From positions 1 to 63,265 of the forward strand of contig CALJRW010000108.1 in the NCBI GenBank assembly GCA_937976335.1: a stretch of DNA of 63,265 nucleotides. Direction: 5' to 3'. Positions 1 through 9,266 of this stretch are shown here, piece after piece. The notes under the pieces were generated by a model. The model saw nothing but the letters and a program-made list of their open reading frames with translations, was not told where the DNA came from and searched no databases. How positions within the stretch are numbered: the first letter of the stretch is position 1; each line of letters begins with the position of its first letter. The position numbers were made by a program, and so were the translations under genes. Source of the DNA: an uncultured bacterium (GTDB taxonomy: Bacteria > Bdellovibrionota_C > UBA2361 > CALJRW01).

Positions 1-763
1 AAACGCCTTCAAAGTGCTCTGTAACATCTTTTGGCTTAGCACTACCGAACATCTCTAGTGATACGAAATTATTTTTAAAATTATATATCCAATATGGCAA
101 ACTACCAATAATGAAAAATATTACAAAACTTAAAACTTTGAGTATACGTAAAAACAATTTCTGAGTTGACGAACGAAATATATATAAAAGTAAAAAACTT
201 AATACCGGAAGAATAAAGTAAACTATTTGATTATTAACCCACCAACCTAAACCTAATAGCAAAGCCGAAAAATAAAGTCTCCATGCTGATTTTTGATATT
301 TTAACCAACTTGAAAAAAATAAGAGTGAAATTGCGCCTATTACTAAAATCTCAATAAAGCCTCCACGCGCTTTAGCACTCCAAACAACCAAAGTACTTGA
401 GGGAATTGCAAAAAGAAACGCGCTTATCAAGCCAGATTGCTCATCACAAATCTTCTTCCCGAGTAAATACCCAATAGGAATTAACAAAAGAGAGAATAAC
501 AAAGGAACTAATTTTAAAGAAAAATTAGAAATGCCAAATAAGCGAAAAGAGATAGAAGCCAGTATTGCCTCAAGGCTTCCCATATAGTGCTGGCCATAAT
601 AAAAAGTGGGAATTTCAGCACCTTCATTAATATGTTTCCCCATTAAACCAACAATGGCTTCATCAGAATCAATTACAAAATTATTAGAGTAAAGAAAATC
701 AAGGCGATACAAAGCACCTAATACGATTAGTATAAAAAGAATAGTTTTAGTTGGTATTTTCAC
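1..763 (-). CDS. GT-C membrane glycosyltransferase, partial
   Basis: The C-terminus lies beyond the window; about 254 residues are visible. A GTG at 761-763 follows closely behind an in-frame stop, so it is the likely start. The protein has an N-terminal membrane segment, then a loop with D32-S-D34-E35, the acidic first-loop motif of GT-C/PMT (GT39, ArnT-like) enzymes, then FYYGQHYMGSLEA and repeated hydrophobic segments. Such enzymes use polyprenyl-phosphate sugars at the periplasmic face of the inner membrane. It lies upstream of a GT4 gene on the same strand, in the polysaccharide island. The acceptor and sugar are unknown. Confidence 0.75.
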   Translation of the reverse strand, partial: MKIPTKTILFILIVLGALYRLDFLYSNNFVIDSDEAIVGLMGKHINEGAEIPTFYYGQHYMGSLEAILASISFRLFGISNFSLKLVPLLFSLLLIPIGYLLGKKICDEQSGLISAFLFAIPSSTLVVWSAKARGGFIEILVIGAISLLFFSSWLKYQKSAWRLYFSALLLGLGWWVNNQIVYFILPVLSFLLLYIFRSSTQKLFLRILKVLSFVIFFIIGSLPYWIYNFKNNFVSLEMFGSAKPKDVTEHFEGV

Positions 764-963
764 AATCTCTTACATTTAGGTTTGAGCGAAGAACTATAAC
801 CTTTCAGCTAATAAGCGGTCAAGCATGAGAAAAATAAATCTATAGTAAAGACATGCACTTAGCTAACATTACTCCTAATATTTTCTATAGGGAGTGCTAA
901 TTTACATAATAATGACATCAAAAAATTGAAATTTCACTTCACAGCCTTGCTGAAAAATAGAGC

Positions 964-2142
964 TTAATTAGAAAGACAGCTTAAATAAGCCTCAATAGTT
1001 TTCTCTCCCGTTTTTTTCCAAGTATACCTCTTAACTCTCTCCCGCCCTCTTAGCACTAGCTCCTTTCCTCTCTCAGGATTTGTTAAAATATCATTCAGTG
1101 CGAAAATAACTTCTACTTCTTCCTGAGGATTTACAAGAGCAGCAGCACCCTTGGCAACTTCTGTAATGGAAGAATTATCAGAACACACAACAGGAAGACC
1201 CGCAGACATTGCCTCTAATACTGGCAATCCAAAACCTTCGTAGAGACTTAAAAAACAAAATACATCTGCAACATGAAATACGCCAGCCAAATCTTCTTTT
1301 TCAACAAAACCATGGAGAATAACATCTTCTTCTAGTTTAAGATCTTTAATTTTCTGCTCAAGTTTTGGAAATTGTTCGTCTTCAAAAATTCTTCCACCTA
1401 AAAATAAAATTGGAACACTCTTTTTTTGTTCTCTTCTTAGATCACATAATTTTTTAAATACTGAAACTAAAGTAAGAATATTTTTTCTTTGATCAATACC
1501 TCCTAAATGTAAAATTATAGATCTATCTTTTGGTATCTTTAGCTTTTCTTTCATAGTAATAGCATCAAAACTATCAGAAATTTGAAATTCTTTTTCATCT
1601 ACCCCTAAAGGAGTAACGAATATTTTCTCTTCTGGTACTCCTATAATTTCATGAACATCTTTGGCTGTATTTTCACTAATAGCAATTACCATATCAGCAT
1701 TTTTAATTGCTTTATTTTCTAAAAACCTAGCAAAATTAAACCTCCAGTCAGGTCTATCTGCACGGTAAAGATCTACAAAAATTTGAGGAATTAAATCAGG
1801 AACTGTTACACAGTACTTTTTAGGACACCAGGCTGGAGCATCAATATGGGCTGGAAAGTGAATAAGCGAAGATCCTTTTAAATTATCCATTCCAAAACCT
1901 AAAGGAAAGGCAATTTGTTGTTTAAATGTAGTTTTCCCATAAGGTAATATATCACCTAGTTTAGTAAGAATATTTTTCTTATATAATTCAGGCTGACTGA
2001 AATATAAAAAATCCAAATCTTTATCAGAATAATTTCTAAGACACTCATAAAGCTTAGTAATATAACGTCCTAAACCGCGCTTAGAATGTGCCTTAAATTC
2101 TGGATTAAGACCTGAAATATCAAAAGCAACTTTACTATTCAT
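964..2142 (-). CDS. GT4 family glycosyltransferase
   Basis: A 392-residue cytoplasmic GT-B glycosyltransferase. The C-terminal half has LHLGGIDQRKN (start of the nucleotide-sugar domain) and the GT4 E-x7-E motif, E302-GFGLPVL-E310, followed by AGLPVVCSD, which binds the donor diphosphate. The length is normal for the family. It is expected to transfer a sugar from a nucleotide donor to a growing lipid-linked glycan. The 200 bases downstream, towards the partial GT-C gene, hold no gene that I can see. The specific sugar cannot be read from sequence. Confidence 0.85.
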   Translation of the reverse strand: MNSKVAFDISGLNPEFKAHSKRGLGRYITKLYECLRNYSDKDLDFLYFSQPELYKKNILTKLGDILPYGKTTFKQQIAFPLGFGMDNLKGSSLIHFPAHIDAPAWCPKKYCVTVPDLIPQIFVDLYRADRPDWRFNFARFLENKAIKNADMVIAISENTAKDVHEIIGVPEEKIFVTPLGVDEKEFQISDSFDAITMKEKLKIPKDRSIILHLGGIDQRKNILTLVSVFKKLCDLRREQKKSVPILFLGGRIFEDEQFPKLEQKIKDLKLEEDVILHGFVEKEDLAGVFHVADVFCFLSLYEGFGLPVLEAMSAGLPVVCSDNSSITEVAKGAAALVNPQEEVEVIFALNDILTNPERGKELVLRGRERVKRYTWKKTGEKTIEAYLSCLSN

Positions 2143-2450
2143 AATTATAGCTTACTATGTACTTTATCCTATTAACAGAGCTTCAGAGAAAACAATTCAG
2201 AAATAGTAAAAGTCATAGTCAAACTAGTGATATACTGCTCGAGGTTAGGTTTTGCTGTTTTTTTCTTGAAATTTATGCATAGCATAAATTCAGATTTATT
2301 TGTTCGAGCAGTATATGTGTTTATTTCGGCAAAAAATGGCTTCACCATTATTTTGCTCGCCCAACAAATCATTTGGTTTTTCCGCTAGAAAGCGGTAAAA
2401 CCAAATATCGTTGGGTATATCTTATAAAAATCATGCTATTTTTTTAACAT
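2143..2450. repeat. Intergenic cluster of nested inverted repeats
   Basis: This gap between divergent genes holds three nested or adjacent palindromes. A 13-bp perfect inverted repeat (atatactgctcga at 2230-2242, its complement at 2304-2316) encloses a second one (aatttatgc at 2270-2278, gcataaatt at 2282-2290). A long hairpin follows at 2360-2415: cccaac and gttggg flank a stem whose inner part is ccgct-agaa-agcgg. A 66-codon frame across it looks spurious. It could be a decayed palindromic mobile element, a bidirectional terminator or a structured RNA. No T-run supports a classical terminator. Confidence 0.6.
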
Positions 2451-3803
2451 ATGAAGAATCTTTCAGTCTTAGTTTTAGTTTTTATAATTCACTTTTGGAT
2501 TTCTTCAGGTAATTTGGCGCCTTATGCAATAAATGCACCTAGTTTAAAACAAACCGCGTGCGGAAATATTCTTAACATTGATGAATCAAACTTTAGAGAT
2601 ACATTTAAACTCCTAGATAGCCAAAAAAGACAAGAAGGTGGAGTTGTATATAGACGAATGCTTTACCCACTTATAGCCTATCCTTTCATGATTAATTTTG
2701 GTTTTTATTATGGAGGCTTACTTGCAACTCTTATTATATATATTGGAACAATATTCTTGATTCACTATTTATGTAAAAAACATTTTTCAAAAAATATTGC
2801 TTTTATTGCAAATCTGCTTTTCGTTACTTATCCTGGAATTTTTTATTGGTCCGGACAACCTTTTTCTTATGTTTTAATTGTTCCCTGTTCTATATTATCT
2901 TTTTTATTACTTTTATCTATTAAAGAAAACAATACTTTAAAAAAAGATTTATTTATCGCACTCTGCCTTGGATTCTTATCCACTGCATACGACATTCTGC
3001 CTTTCTACCTAACAGCTTCAATTTTTCTACTTATATTTTTGAGAAAATTCTTTACAATCACACCGTTTATAATATTAAGCATACTACCATTAGCTTTAGT
3101 AGTTTTAGTTGAACAAAAGTATTATAAGATTCCATTCAATAACTCAAACGTTGGTGTTTACGCTAATATTTTTAATGCATATTTTAATTTAGAAGCTTAT
3201 CAAACTTATCTTTTTATACTTAAAAAATACCCAATAACCTTATGGAATAATTTTCTTCATTCCAATATGACATTTATACCTATCTTGTTTTTAGGCTTAT
3301 TCTTAAAAAATTCAATCTTTGCAAATAATCAAAAACTTAACTTAAGCATTGCTAGTAAAGCTTTAATTTTTAGCGTTTTTTTAGTTTTCTCTTTTAACAA
3401 CCTTGCTCCAGCATATGAAGGCTGGCAAATGAGAGGAAATTGGATAGCAAGAATTTATCAACCTATTTTTCCTGCAATGGTATTTTTTATTTTAAAGTAT
3501 TTTCATAAAAATTTTAATATACGGAGCATTGCAAGTGTTTTTCTTTTTTTAACAGTAATTGCCAATACACTAATTATCTGGTCTCCTTTCGCTGACTTAA
3601 ATTATCCACTACAACATTATTACAATTTTTATCAAACAAAAAACCCTAACTCCTTAAAAACTAATTTAGATAAATTTGGCAGAACACCTGTAAAATTTTG
3701 TAAAAATGCACTTTTAGAAGTAAAATTAAATAAAGAAAGAAAAAATCGAATAAAAATAAAAAGACAGAAAAGAATGAAAAGAAAACTTAAATCGCAACAC
3801 TAA
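2451..3803 (+). CDS. Polytopic membrane protein, GT-C-like
   Basis: A 450-residue protein with about ten hydrophobic segments and an N-terminal membrane anchor. The first periplasmic loop carries D-E-S-N-F and then RRMLYPLIAYPF, an arrangement seen in GT-C-like polysaccharide membrane proteins, but no family-defining motif is certain. The last 30 residues are strikingly basic (repeated K and R, ending KRKLKSQH), probably a cytoplasmic tail. It converges on the ArnT-like gene that ends one base beyond it. The function is probably glycan assembly, by context only. Confidence 0.65.
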   Translation: MKNLSVLVLVFIIHFWISSGNLAPYAINAPSLKQTACGNILNIDESNFRDTFKLLDSQKRQEGGVVYRRMLYPLIAYPFMINFGFYYGGLLATLIIYIGTIFLIHYLCKKHFSKNIAFIANLLFVTYPGIFYWSGQPFSYVLIVPCSILSFLLLLSIKENNTLKKDLFIALCLGFLSTAYDILPFYLTASIFLLIFLRKFFTITPFIILSILPLALVVLVEQKYYKIPFNNSNVGVYANIFNAYFNLEAYQTYLFILKKYPITLWNNFLHSNMTFIPILFLGLFLKNSIFANNQKLNLSIASKALIFSVFLVFSFNNLAPAYEGWQMRGNWIARIYQPIFPAMVFFILKYFHKNFNIRSIASVFLFLTVIANTLIIWSPFADLNYPLQHYYNFYQTKNPNSLKTNLDKFGRTPVKFCKNALLEVKLNKERKNRIKIKRQKRMKRKLKSQH

Positions 3804-3804
3804 T

Positions 3805-5559
3805 TTACTTCCCATATATAATTTTTTTAATTTTTATTTTTTCATTATTTTTAAGAAAAAAAGTAAGTTTTATTGTCTTAATCGGAGTTCCCTTACGCCA
3901 TTTAGGCTTAGAAGAAGTGGGAGAAATCATATAGTTAGAACTATGATTTCTAAGAATACTAAAATATGTACTATTTTCTTTAGTATATATGTCGTTTTGA
4001 TTCTCCTTCCATTGAAAAAGCACTCCAGTTGTAGGTTTTTCCCCTTTTTTCGCGCTATGTTCTATTTCAATAAAAATTACTGAATTTGCTTGAGTAGTAA
4101 ATAAAGGGATTTCTAAAACTACATTTTGTTTCCTTCCTTTTAATTTAAGAAATTCAGGTTTAGAGCTTAATTTTTCTAAACCTTTAAAGGATTGAATTTC
4201 GTAAGGCAGCTCTACTTGTTGAAAATTGTCAATATAACTTTCTGAAACTTGATTTGTTTTGTAATTACTACTTACAGCAATAAATGTTGAGATCAAAGCA
4301 GAGCTCATGAGTGATAAAAATAAAGTTTTTTTATCCTTAAGAACTACACCTAATAAACAAATAATGGATACAATGGCGGGGAGAAAAAGCCTAGGAATAG
4401 GAAATAAGACTAAATGTACTAAAAAAAAGTATAAAGCAAATGATGTCAAAAAAAACTTAGAAAAAGAAAATGTTAAAATATTAAAAACAGCTAAACAAAA
4501 CATTATCCCAATAAACGGCTTGGTTAAAAAATCAGAAAACTTACCGAGAAGAATATTCCAATCATAATTTTCTTTAAAAAAATACCGATATTCAGTACCA
4601 AAAAAATAATGATTTTGGTGGCCAAAAACTAGCTTAAATGATTTTTTGAGAGTTAATTTAAATATTTCAAATGGTTCACTCTTAATATTTCTGATAGCAG
4701 CTTTAGTTAACTTATCATCACCTTCTATACTTAAGTGAGAATCAGAGTCTGTAATCTTTCCAGTATCAAAAACCATACCAACATAGACAGGCTCATCTCC
4801 ATTCTTTTTTAAATCATTACCTAAATACAATACAGCACCTGAGCCATTAGCTATTGCTAATTTGTTAAGAAAAAATAAATTTTTTAACATCCAAGGAGCA
4901 ATAATTAGATAAAAGCCAAAAAGAAAAATGGATGAAGTCTTAATAAATATTTTATATTTTTGACTTTTTCTAAAATAATTTTTTATTAAAATCAGAAGAA
5001 AAAAGAAAATTGGAAAATATTGACTTGTAGGACGAACTAATGTTGCAAGACCAAAGATTAAACCTGACAAAAAAATATATTTTAAATATTTTCCTTCTTT
5101 TCCTTTCACAAAAAAATAAAAAGAAATCAGTAAAAAAACTATATATAGTGGCTCGCTAAGAATTGTAAAAGAGTAATGTATAAAAGGCGGATAGGCGTTA
5201 AAAAAAACCCAAGCATAAAAAGCTATTCGCTTATTATATAAACGGCTCACAATAGACCAGAGCAAAAGCGAACAAAGCGAAAATAGAAATAAATTACAAA
5301 CCTTTAAAGCTAGAAAATTATTCTTAAACAAAGCCACCCATAGAATATTAAGTGGACCATTATAGAGCGACCTTTTTGTTAAAAAATATGCAAAACCTTG
5401 AGCCCTAAAATTTTCAGCTCCCTTTGCATAGTAGTTAATTTCATCAGGATATATAAGAACATTTGGATCTTCATATATATTAAAAAATGAAAATAATTTA
5501 ATTACAAAAATAATTAAAGTAAGTGAGATTAGTACATTTTTTGATTCTAAGTATTTCAC
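3805..5559 (-). CDS. ArnT/GT39-like membrane glycosyltransferase
   Basis: A 584-residue integral membrane protein. After the first membrane helix comes a loop with Y-P-D39-E40-INYY, the acidic motif of GT39/ArnT-like GT-C enzymes. Further hydrophobic segments run to about residue 410, and a soluble periplasmic domain of about 160 residues follows. It is expected to transfer a sugar from a polyprenyl-phosphate donor in the periplasm. It converges tightly with the membrane protein gene ending at 3803 and lies downstream of an ABC exporter on the same strand. Substrate unknown. Confidence 0.75.
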   Translation of the reverse strand: MKYLESKNVLISLTLIIFVIKLFSFFNIYEDPNVLIYPDEINYYAKGAENFRAQGFAYFLTKRSLYNGPLNILWVALFKNNFLALKVCNLFLFSLCSLLLWSIVSRLYNKRIAFYAWVFFNAYPPFIHYSFTILSEPLYIVFLLISFYFFVKGKEGKYLKYIFLSGLIFGLATLVRPTSQYFPIFFFLLILIKNYFRKSQKYKIFIKTSSIFLFGFYLIIAPWMLKNLFFLNKLAIANGSGAVLYLGNDLKKNGDEPVYVGMVFDTGKITDSDSHLSIEGDDKLTKAAIRNIKSEPFEIFKLTLKKSFKLVFGHQNHYFFGTEYRYFFKENYDWNILLGKFSDFLTKPFIGIMFCLAVFNILTFSFSKFFLTSFALYFFLVHLVLFPIPRLFLPAIVSIICLLGVVLKDKKTLFLSLMSSALISTFIAVSSNYKTNQVSESYIDNFQQVELPYEIQSFKGLEKLSSKPEFLKLKGRKQNVVLEIPLFTTQANSVIFIEIEHSAKKGEKPTTGVLFQWKENQNDIYTKENSTYFSILRNHSSNYMISPTSSKPKWRKGTPIKTIKLTFFLKNNEKIKIKKIIYGK

Positions 5560-5644
5560 TATTGATGTTCAATTTTATTAAAAAAAGCATACTGCATGCA
5601 TTATTCTATTTTAAGAATCAACATTAGCAAATATCAAAAAAATT

Positions 5645-6445
5645 CTATAAAACATCAGCAAGGCCAGGACGCACATAATTAAAAAAGCGAATACCTAGAA
5701 AAAAAACACAAAAACTTAGAAAAAACATAATCAAAAAACTAAAAAAAGAGGGGATTTGTCCAAATATTACAAGATCTCTAAAAGCATTTAAAAATGGAAC
5801 AAAAGGATTAAAAAAAATAAAGCTTTGAAATCTCACTGGAACAACTTCTATAGGATAAAAGATTGGAGAAAGAAATAAAACTAATGTCATAAGAACACCA
5901 AGCATATGACCAAAATCTTTTAAATATACATTGAGAGAAGAAGAAAAATAGCTTAAACCTATTATCATGAAAATTAGAGGAACTAAAACTAGAGGAAAAA
6001 GAAAAAAAGTTACTTTAAACTGACCAACTACAAGGATTGCTATAAGGAGTAAAATAAAACTCATTAGTAAATTAATTAATGATACTATTACCCTAACAAA
6101 AGGCAATATTTGGATTGGAAAATTAACTTTTTTAACTAAATTTGCATGATCATACAAAACAGTTGCAGATGAAATAATTGATTCGCTAAGAAAATTAAAA
6201 AGTATTAATCCAGCAAATAATATAATTGCAAAAGAAGCTTGGTTCTGACCCGTAACGTTCCATTTTGCTTTAAAAACTACAGAGAAAACAAACATATAAA
6301 CTAGAAACATAATTAGAGGCAGTATAAAACTCCACCCTCCTCCCAAAACTGTCCCTTTATAACGAGATTTAAATTCTCTTTTAGTAAATCTAATAATTAA
6401 ATTTTTATTTTTAACTAAATTTTTTATATCAGAAAAAAATTTCAT
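5645..6445 (-). CDS. Polysaccharide ABC exporter permease (Wzm-like)
   Basis: A 266-residue ABC-2 family permease with six predicted membrane segments. The N-terminal amphipathic FTKREFKSRYKGTVLGG stretch before the first helix is typical of Wzm/TagG/KpsM permeases, and the end, NYVRPGLADVL, matches the family's usual C-terminus. It overlaps the ATPase gene by four bases, so the pair is translationally coupled. It exports a completed undecaprenyl-linked polysaccharide across the inner membrane. Confidence 0.9.
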   Translation of the reverse strand: MKFFSDIKNLVKNKNLIIRFTKREFKSRYKGTVLGGGWSFILPLIMFLVYMFVFSVVFKAKWNVTGQNQASFAIILFAGLILFNFLSESIISSATVLYDHANLVKKVNFPIQILPFVRVIVSLINLLMSFILLLIAILVVGQFKVTFFLFPLVLVPLIFMIIGLSYFSSSLNVYLKDFGHMLGVLMTLVLFLSPIFYPIEVVPVRFQSFIFFNPFVPFLNAFRDLVIFGQIPSFFSFLIMFFLSFCVFFLGIRFFNYVRPGLADVL

Positions 6446-7764
6446 CTTCCAACCTTACTTGCCATAGATTGTTGCATTGCTTTTCTACTATGTTTTTTAA
6501 CTTTCAATTTAAGGCTCTTAGGAAAATAAACACCAAAAAATTTATTTCTTTGATCTTCACTTACTCTTAACAAACAAACATTTTGAACCCAATCATAATG
6601 AGCCATCTTACCTACATTCTCTTTATTAATAATCGCAGCACTAATACTGTAATCATCAGGAGCTAGCTCTATGATAAAACTAAATTTTAAGATGGCAATA
6701 TCACCGGCTTTATAATTTACAAAAGACTCCTCAAAATCATCACTTGTTGCAGTAATTACATCAATCCCCTTACTGCTTCTTATAATTAACCCGACACATG
6801 GCTCATCTACATTTTCATAAAACTCCACTTCAAGTTCTATATTTACTTCTTCAGCATATGAAAATATTTCAGTTAATTCATTACGAGAATTTAAAACTTT
6901 TATATCTATAAATTTTGCTTCACCTGTACCAAATCTACTATCACTTTTAATCAAACTAGGATTAACTTTTTTTTGATTACTTGTAATTACTGTCTTCTTT
7001 GCACTCGAATCTCTCAAATTTTCAGCCGTATCTTCTTCAAATAATATTCTATGATACTCATTAACCACTTCTTCACTCTTGCCTTGAGCAACTACCTGTC
7101 CTTTATCTAAAAGAACAACTTCTTCACATAAATTTTTAACAATAGCAAAATCATGTGAAACAAAAATAATCGTCGTTCCTGCTTCAATCAAAGATTTTAT
7201 TTTTTGTACACACTTATGTTGAAACAAGGCATCTCCTACAGCCAAGGCTTCATCTATAATAATAATATCAGCATCAACCGAAATTGCTACAGAAAAAGCA
7301 AGTCGAAGCATCATACCTGAAGAATAAAACTTAACAGGCTTATATATGAAATCACCAATTTCTGAAAACTCTAAAATTCTATCGAATCTCATATCAATTT
7401 CATTCTCGCTAAGACCTAAAATACTACCGTACAAATAAACATTATCTATTCCAGTAAACTCAGGGTTAAATCCAGAACCAAGTTCTAACAAAGCAGAGAC
7501 TTTACCCTTAACATATACAGACCCACTTGTTGGAGTTAAAATTCCAGCCATTATGGAAAGAGCTGTACTTTTTCCAGAACCATTTCTACCTATTATTCCA
7601 AATGTCTGCCCAGCTTTAATATCAAATGAAACGTCTTTTAAGGCTTCGATATTAGTAATTTTTTCATTTGGATTTTTTCTAAAAAAACTTTTCAATCTTT
7701 GAAAAGGACTATCAAAAAGATAATAACGTTTTGTAACATTTTTAAAAGAGATAACAGTTGACAT
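6442..7764 (-). CDS. Polysaccharide ABC exporter ATPase (Wzt-like)
   Basis: A 440-residue ABC ATPase. Walker A is G59-RNGSGKS-T67, the signature is YSSGM at 147-151 and Walker B is DADIIIIDEA at 164-173. The nucleotide domain is of the Wzt/TagH class (ELGSGFNPEFTG). A linker and a beta-rich C-terminal domain (about 275-425) match Wzt carbohydrate-binding domains, which recognise the finished, often terminally modified, chain. It partners the permease with which it overlaps, and is directly followed upstream by a CmcI-like methyltransferase gene, which could make a chain-terminating methyl mark. That link is inference. Confidence 0.92.
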   Translation of the reverse strand: MSTVISFKNVTKRYYLFDSPFQRLKSFFRKNPNEKITNIEALKDVSFDIKAGQTFGIIGRNGSGKSTALSIMAGILTPTSGSVYVKGKVSALLELGSGFNPEFTGIDNVYLYGSILGLSENEIDMRFDRILEFSEIGDFIYKPVKFYSSGMMLRLAFSVAISVDADIIIIDEALAVGDALFQHKCVQKIKSLIEAGTTIIFVSHDFAIVKNLCEEVVLLDKGQVVAQGKSEEVVNEYHRILFEEDTAENLRDSSAKKTVITSNQKKVNPSLIKSDSRFGTGEAKFIDIKVLNSRNELTEIFSYAEEVNIELEVEFYENVDEPCVGLIIRSSKGIDVITATSDDFEESFVNYKAGDIAILKFSFIIELAPDDYSISAAIINKENVGKMAHYDWVQNVCLLRVSEDQRNKFFGVYFPKSLKLKVKKHSRKAMQQSMASKVGR

Positions 7765-8412
7765 TTAATTTCTCGTTAAAAAACCCTTTGGAGCAAAAGT
7801 AAATCCAAATTTATTTTCTCTTTTTTCATCACGAGTGTAATCTGTAGGATATTTCAGAAAATACTCTTCAACAGCTTCTAATGGACCTACACCATAATCT
7901 GCTAGAACAGGATTACCATTCACTATTCCATCTTCAACTACAATGTAATCACCAGTCTTAGTAACAGTTCTTAAATTTTCTAACTCTTTTAATACGTGAT
8001 CTTTTGAGTGATCACTATCAACAATAACAAACATAGGACCTGAAAAAGAATTTCTGAGCTTAGCAATCCTTTCATAAACTTTAGAATCGGTTGAAGAACA
8101 TTCAAGTAACTCAATATTAGTATTATTCTTTACTTTATCTGCAAGTAATTCATGAGAAATATCTACACTAAATACTTTATACGAATCATGAATTTGACTT
8201 AATAAAGAAGCAAAATAGAGCGCCGAACCTCCCTTATGGCTACCAAATTCAACTACTAGTTTCGGCTTTAAATTAAATAAAATTTCTTGATAGTTCCACA
8301 AATCAGCTACTGATTTAGCAATATGAATTCCTAAAAAAGTTGTATGTCGCCAAACATCTGATTCATAATAGGATTTTAGAAATTCCTCACCAAGATTTTT
8401 ATCAATTTTCAT
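7765..8412 (-). CDS. CmcI-like SAM-dependent methyltransferase
   Basis: A 215-residue protein of the CmcI / rhamnosyl O-methyltransferase family. It has the N-terminal WRHTTFLGIHIAKS block, the SAM-binding VVEFGSHKGG motif near residues 53-62, and VDSDH near 131-135 where the family binds metal. Such enzymes methylate hydroxyls on sugars or on secondary metabolites. It abuts the Wzt gene (one base apart), which suggests that it modifies the exported polysaccharide, possibly its non-reducing end. The acceptor is not determinable from sequence. Confidence 0.8.
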   Translation of the reverse strand: MKIDKNLGEEFLKSYYESDVWRHTTFLGIHIAKSVADLWNYQEILFNLKPKLVVEFGSHKGGSALYFASLLSQIHDSYKVFSVDISHELLADKVKNNTNIELLECSSTDSKVYERIAKLRNSFSGPMFVIVDSDHSKDHVLKELENLRTVTKTGDYIVVEDGIVNGNPVLADYGVGPLEAVEEYFLKYPTDYTRDEKRENKFGFTFAPKGFLTRN

Positions 8413-8522
8413 TTCAAATTTGCCAAAGTTATTCTAAGCTAATAACATAAATATACTAACTTGTCGATTTCAATCGATTTTTTATTTTTACTTTTAATTG
8501 ATGATTTACGAAACAGATAATT

Positions 8523-9266
8523 ATGGATATTAAATCTAAATACATAACCCTGCTAAAAGCATGTATCTCTAATACGATATACGGAGACCCTCCTATGGAT
8601 CCTTGGTCCAATAAGACTTACGATCCTAAACTTAGAGAAGGCGGCTTAGATTGGCCATCTTTGGCTCATACTATGATTGGTTCTAAAAGATTAGATAATC
8701 TCCAGTATTGCTGCGAAGAAGTGATTGGCAACAATATACCTGGAGATTTTGTTGAGTGTGGCGTATGGAGAGGTGGTGCAACAATTTTAATGACAGGCAT
8801 TGCCGAAATCTACAATGAAAAAAATAGAAAGATTTGGGTTTGCGACTCTTTTGAAGGACTTCCCGCGCCTAATCCCGAGCTCTACCCTTCAGATAAAGAC
8901 GATAAGCACTTTGAATATGAAGAATTATCAGTTTCCCTTGAAAATGTTAAAGAAAATTTTAAAAAATATGGCTTGTTAAATGAAAATGTTACATTCCTCA
9001 GAGGTTGGTTTAAAGATACTTTGAAAGGTTTTTCTAGTAACAATATTTCAGTTTTAAGAGCTGATGCAGATTTATACGAATCTACTACAGATATTTTAAC
9101 TAATCTTTACAATAAAGTTAGTAATGGAGGCTTTGTAATTATCGATGACTTTCATGCAATAGAAGCTTGCAAAAAAGCTACAATGGATTTCAGAAACTCA
9201 AACTCAATCACAGAAAAGATTCAGGAAATAGATGGAGTTGGCGTATACTGGCAAAAATTAAACTGA
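8523..9266 (+). CDS. TylF/macrocin-like O-methyltransferase
   Basis: A 247-residue TylF-family enzyme. It has GDFVECGVWRGGA near residues 74-86 (SAM site), DSFEGLPAP (family hallmark), RADADLYEST and IIDDFHA, the last two supplying metal ligands. TylF-type enzymes are Mg-dependent sugar O-methyltransferases. It is divergent from the CmcI-like gene and its end overlaps the end of the next methyltransferase by nine bases. A sugar hydroxyl of the surface glycan is the likely acceptor, by context. Confidence 0.85.
   Translation: MDIKSKYITLLKACISNTIYGDPPMDPWSNKTYDPKLREGGLDWPSLAHTMIGSKRLDNLQYCCEEVIGNNIPGDFVECGVWRGGATILMTGIAEIYNEKNRKIWVCDSFEGLPAPNPELYPSDKDDKHFEYEELSVSLENVKENFKKYGLLNENVTFLRGWFKDTLKGFSSNNISVLRADADLYESTTDILTNLYNKVSNGGFVIIDDFHAIEACKKATMDFRNSNSITEKIQEIDGVGVYWQKLN

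Noticed and set aside
2172-2372. 66-codon minus-strand frame
   Set aside because: It runs through the nested palindromes at 2230-2415, has no ribosome-binding site or domain, and is explained by the repeat structure.
4307-4567. 86-codon plus-strand frame
   Set aside because: It is the opposite-strand shadow of the ArnT-like gene, with no motif of its own.
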